DNA of 64,000 bases from Dermatophilaceae bacterium Soc4.6 (lineage in GTDB: Bacteria > Actinomycetota > Actinomycetes > Actinomycetales > Dermatophilaceae): the NCBI GenBank assembly GCA_039889245.1, contig JAZGVH010000002.1, positions 2,604,001 to 2,668,000 on the forward strand, given 5' to 3'. Shown here in pieces: positions 62,610-64,000 of the stretch. Within the stretch, counting starts at the first letter, position 1. Each line of letters begins with the position of its first letter. The position numbers and the translations under genes are program-made. The notes below the pieces were generated by a model, which saw nothing but the letters and a program-made list of their open reading frames with translations, ran no database searches and was not told where the DNA came from.

Positions 62610-64000
62610 CTAGTCCGACGCGTCCGTATCTGAGTCGTCGCCGTTTTCAACGACCAGCTCGTCCCCCTCGCCAACCGTACCGAGTGTCAGGCCCGTCAAC
62701 GCCGAGACATGCTTATGCAGGTGATCGGCCCGAATCTCAAGGAACAGCTGATAATCATCTTTCAGAGCTGCGTTTAACGCCGCCTCGGGGACAAGATTGG
62801 CGGCAAGGCGTGTCACTACCGCAGCTCGGCCAGACTGCTCGATTAGCCTTCCTAGATACTCGCTTGGGGCGGAATCACGTATCGAGATGTTGCTCGCAGA
62901 CGTGAGGAGAATGATGTTGCCAACTACGTTCGCACTGGTGGCGTCGACTCCATTTCGTTGGAGGTAGGCCTTCGGAAAAAAGTGGTGATATTCCTTGTCA
63001 TTTGACCAAGCCAAGGATTTGTCGACGCTGATCTTTTGCCCATTGAGCAGGTCGACAGGACCGTGATCAGCCAATAGAAGGCCCAGCATCTTGGAGACCG
63101 CACTATTGGACCTGAAGGGACGCATCCTCCAGAGAGCTGATGACGGAACGACGCCTCCCTCCCCGAGAGTGGGTTGCTTCCCAGCCACGAACTCACGGAT
63201 CTGCTTAGTGTCCTGCGTCATTTGCCCGCTATCCCACCCGCCGAAGTAACCGGAGAGGGTCGTCAGCCAGAACCATCGCTTGATTTCCGACAGTTGGCTG
63301 TCGGTTGGCGTTGGCAGGAGTCGAAAAACTTCACAAAGCACGGCGAACTGGTTGGCGTACGGCAACGCCTCCGCCCTGGGTGCGCCGATCTCGGTGGTGA
63401 GAAAGTCCGCCGCTCGTAGTGAAGCCTGCTTCATGGAGTCGGCTGCCTCTTGCAGCTCCTTCTTGCTCAGCTCTCGCAGGCCATCGATGCTCGCCGCTGA
63501 GAAGTCACCCCCAGACGCTGCCCCAAGCGTTCGCAGAAAAGTCTTATTATCTAGGCCGTCAAACTTCTTCGGCTCCAAGTTCGCTTTGATATCATCTACT
63601 GTCTTACCAAGGTCAAAGTCAGGACTCCAAGTGGCCGCACGCATGAGGTCATATATGGTGAGCCGCGTCCCGGTTGAGTTGATTCGTTCGAAGACGGGCG
63701 CCACATCGTCAATCGTCATATCTCCCAGAGTGACCAATGGGACTTGATATTGTAGAAAACGCACGAACAACAGATCGGCTCGTGCCTTCAGTTCGGCATC
63801 CTCGACCGGTGCCAAGAACTTGTAGAATTCTGGCGCATTGCTCAGGCGTCGCAACGGGATCTGATGTGAGGGGTAGTCGTTGATGATGTCGGAGTGTTGG
63901 AAGCGCCCCGTCCGCAAATCAAAGATCACATTCCACACACTTTTGGCGCTATTTGGCTGGTCTCCCTCGCCCTTTGCCTCAGCAGGCTTCCAGTAGATTG
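62610..64000 (-). CDS. DUF262/HNH (GmrSD-like) protein, N-terminus beyond window
   Basis: At least 463 residues, open to the right edge. The visible part includes the DUF262 end (VWNVIFDLRTGRFQHSDI, DDVAPVFERINSTGTRLTIYD) and the C-terminal DUF1524/HNH region KEYHHFFPKAYLQRNGVDAT, then NVVGNIILLTSASNISIRDS, holding the His-His and Asn of the nuclease motif. The DGQQR nucleotide motif would lie beyond the edge. GmrSD-type proteins restrict modified phage DNA. Low-GC codon use agrees with the island. The gene continues past 64000. Confidence 0.82.
   Translation of the reverse strand, partial: IYWKPAEAKGEGDQPNSAKSVWNVIFDLRTGRFQHSDIINDYPSHQIPLRRLSNAPEFYKFLAPVEDAELKARADLLFVRFLQYQVPLVTLGDMTIDDVAPVFERINSTGTRLTIYDLMRAATWSPDFDLGKTVDDIKANLEPKKFDGLDNKTFLRTLGAASGGDFSAASIDGLRELSKKELQEAADSMKQASLRAADFLTTEIGAPRAEALPYANQFAVLCEVFRLLPTPTDSQLSEIKRWFWLTTLSGYFGGWDSGQMTQDTKQIREFVAGKQPTLGEGGVVPSSALWRMRPFRSNSAVSKMLGLLLADHGPVDLLNGQKISVDKSLAWSNDKEYHHFFPKAYLQRNGVDATSANVVGNIILLTSASNISIRDSAPSEYLGRLIEQSGRAAVVTRLAANLVPEAALNAALKDDYQLFLEIRADHLHKHVSALTGLTLGTVGEGDELVVENGDDSDTDASD

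Overview
The window is high-GC DNA of an actinobacterium. The gene content (LCP cell-wall ligase, bacterial RIO-type kinase, DUF2630 and DUF6458-like proteins, Trx-coupled type ArsC, ACR3) and the many GTG starts with GTGA/ATGA overlaps fit a member of the Micrococcales, and Intrasporangiaceae is my best guess. The species cannot be named from the sequence alone. From 1 to about 52.1 kb the DNA is ordinary chromosome. From 52.17 kb to the right edge it is an integrated island with visibly lower and patchier GC.

Chromosomal part, left to right. A truncated cytochrome bd subunit I gene has a striking CTACTAC operator. A polar amino-acid ABC transporter operon ends in a phenylacetate-CoA ligase. 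A secreted S41 protease and a patatin hydrolase follow. Then come an S58 peptidase, a RIO kinase, an XRE regulator and a 3-hydroxyacyl-CoA dehydrogenase. A LacI-controlled beta-mannoside/beta-glucoside operon (binding protein, two permeases, GH2, GH1) has a promoter with two identical 10-bp operators. Next are a YrdC-family protein, a holin-like membrane protein, a HisC/Pat aminotransferase and a three-gene 2-oxoacid dehydrogenase operon (E1alpha, E1beta, E2). A GDSL hydrolase/DUF1330/gamma-glutamyltransferase operon, an MFS transporter, an SRPBCC protein and a secreted TAP-like peptidase follow. A MarR-DHA2 efflux operon has two MarR-type operators. Then come a CopD-CtaG fusion, a nitrilase-family amidase, a thioredoxin-NHL protein, an acyl-CoA dehydrogenase with a TetR-like operator, a HAD dehalogenase, an SDR, a type-B carboxylesterase, an LCP ligase, a thioesterase and DUF2630. 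A decayed MazEF pair sits next to an arsR-acr3-arsC arsenic operon, followed by a methyltransferase and a membrane protein.

Island. At 52169-52214 lies the 3' half of a tRNA-Gly(CCC) gene without its 5' half. This is what tyrosine-integrase insertion leaves at the distal end of an element, so 52215 onward should be the island, with the intact tRNA beyond the right edge. Its cargo looks defence-related: a membrane-anchored NERD protein, an EVE-like/DUF3883 putative modification-dependent nuclease, a small membrane protein, two tiny overlapping genes, a multi-span membrane protein and a DUF262/HNH (GmrSD-like) protein running off the edge.

The most informative structure is a nested insertion at 55.7-60.9 kb. 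An ISL3-family element has 24-bp terminal repeats and a perfect 8-bp target duplication. Its transposase carries a nonsense codon and a frameshift, and is split by a complete 3.7-kb Tn554-type element (tnpA-tnpB-tnpC). That element has 11-bp terminal inverted repeats and a different 6-bp core hexamer at each junction. Removing it restores the ISL3 reading frame at the junction.
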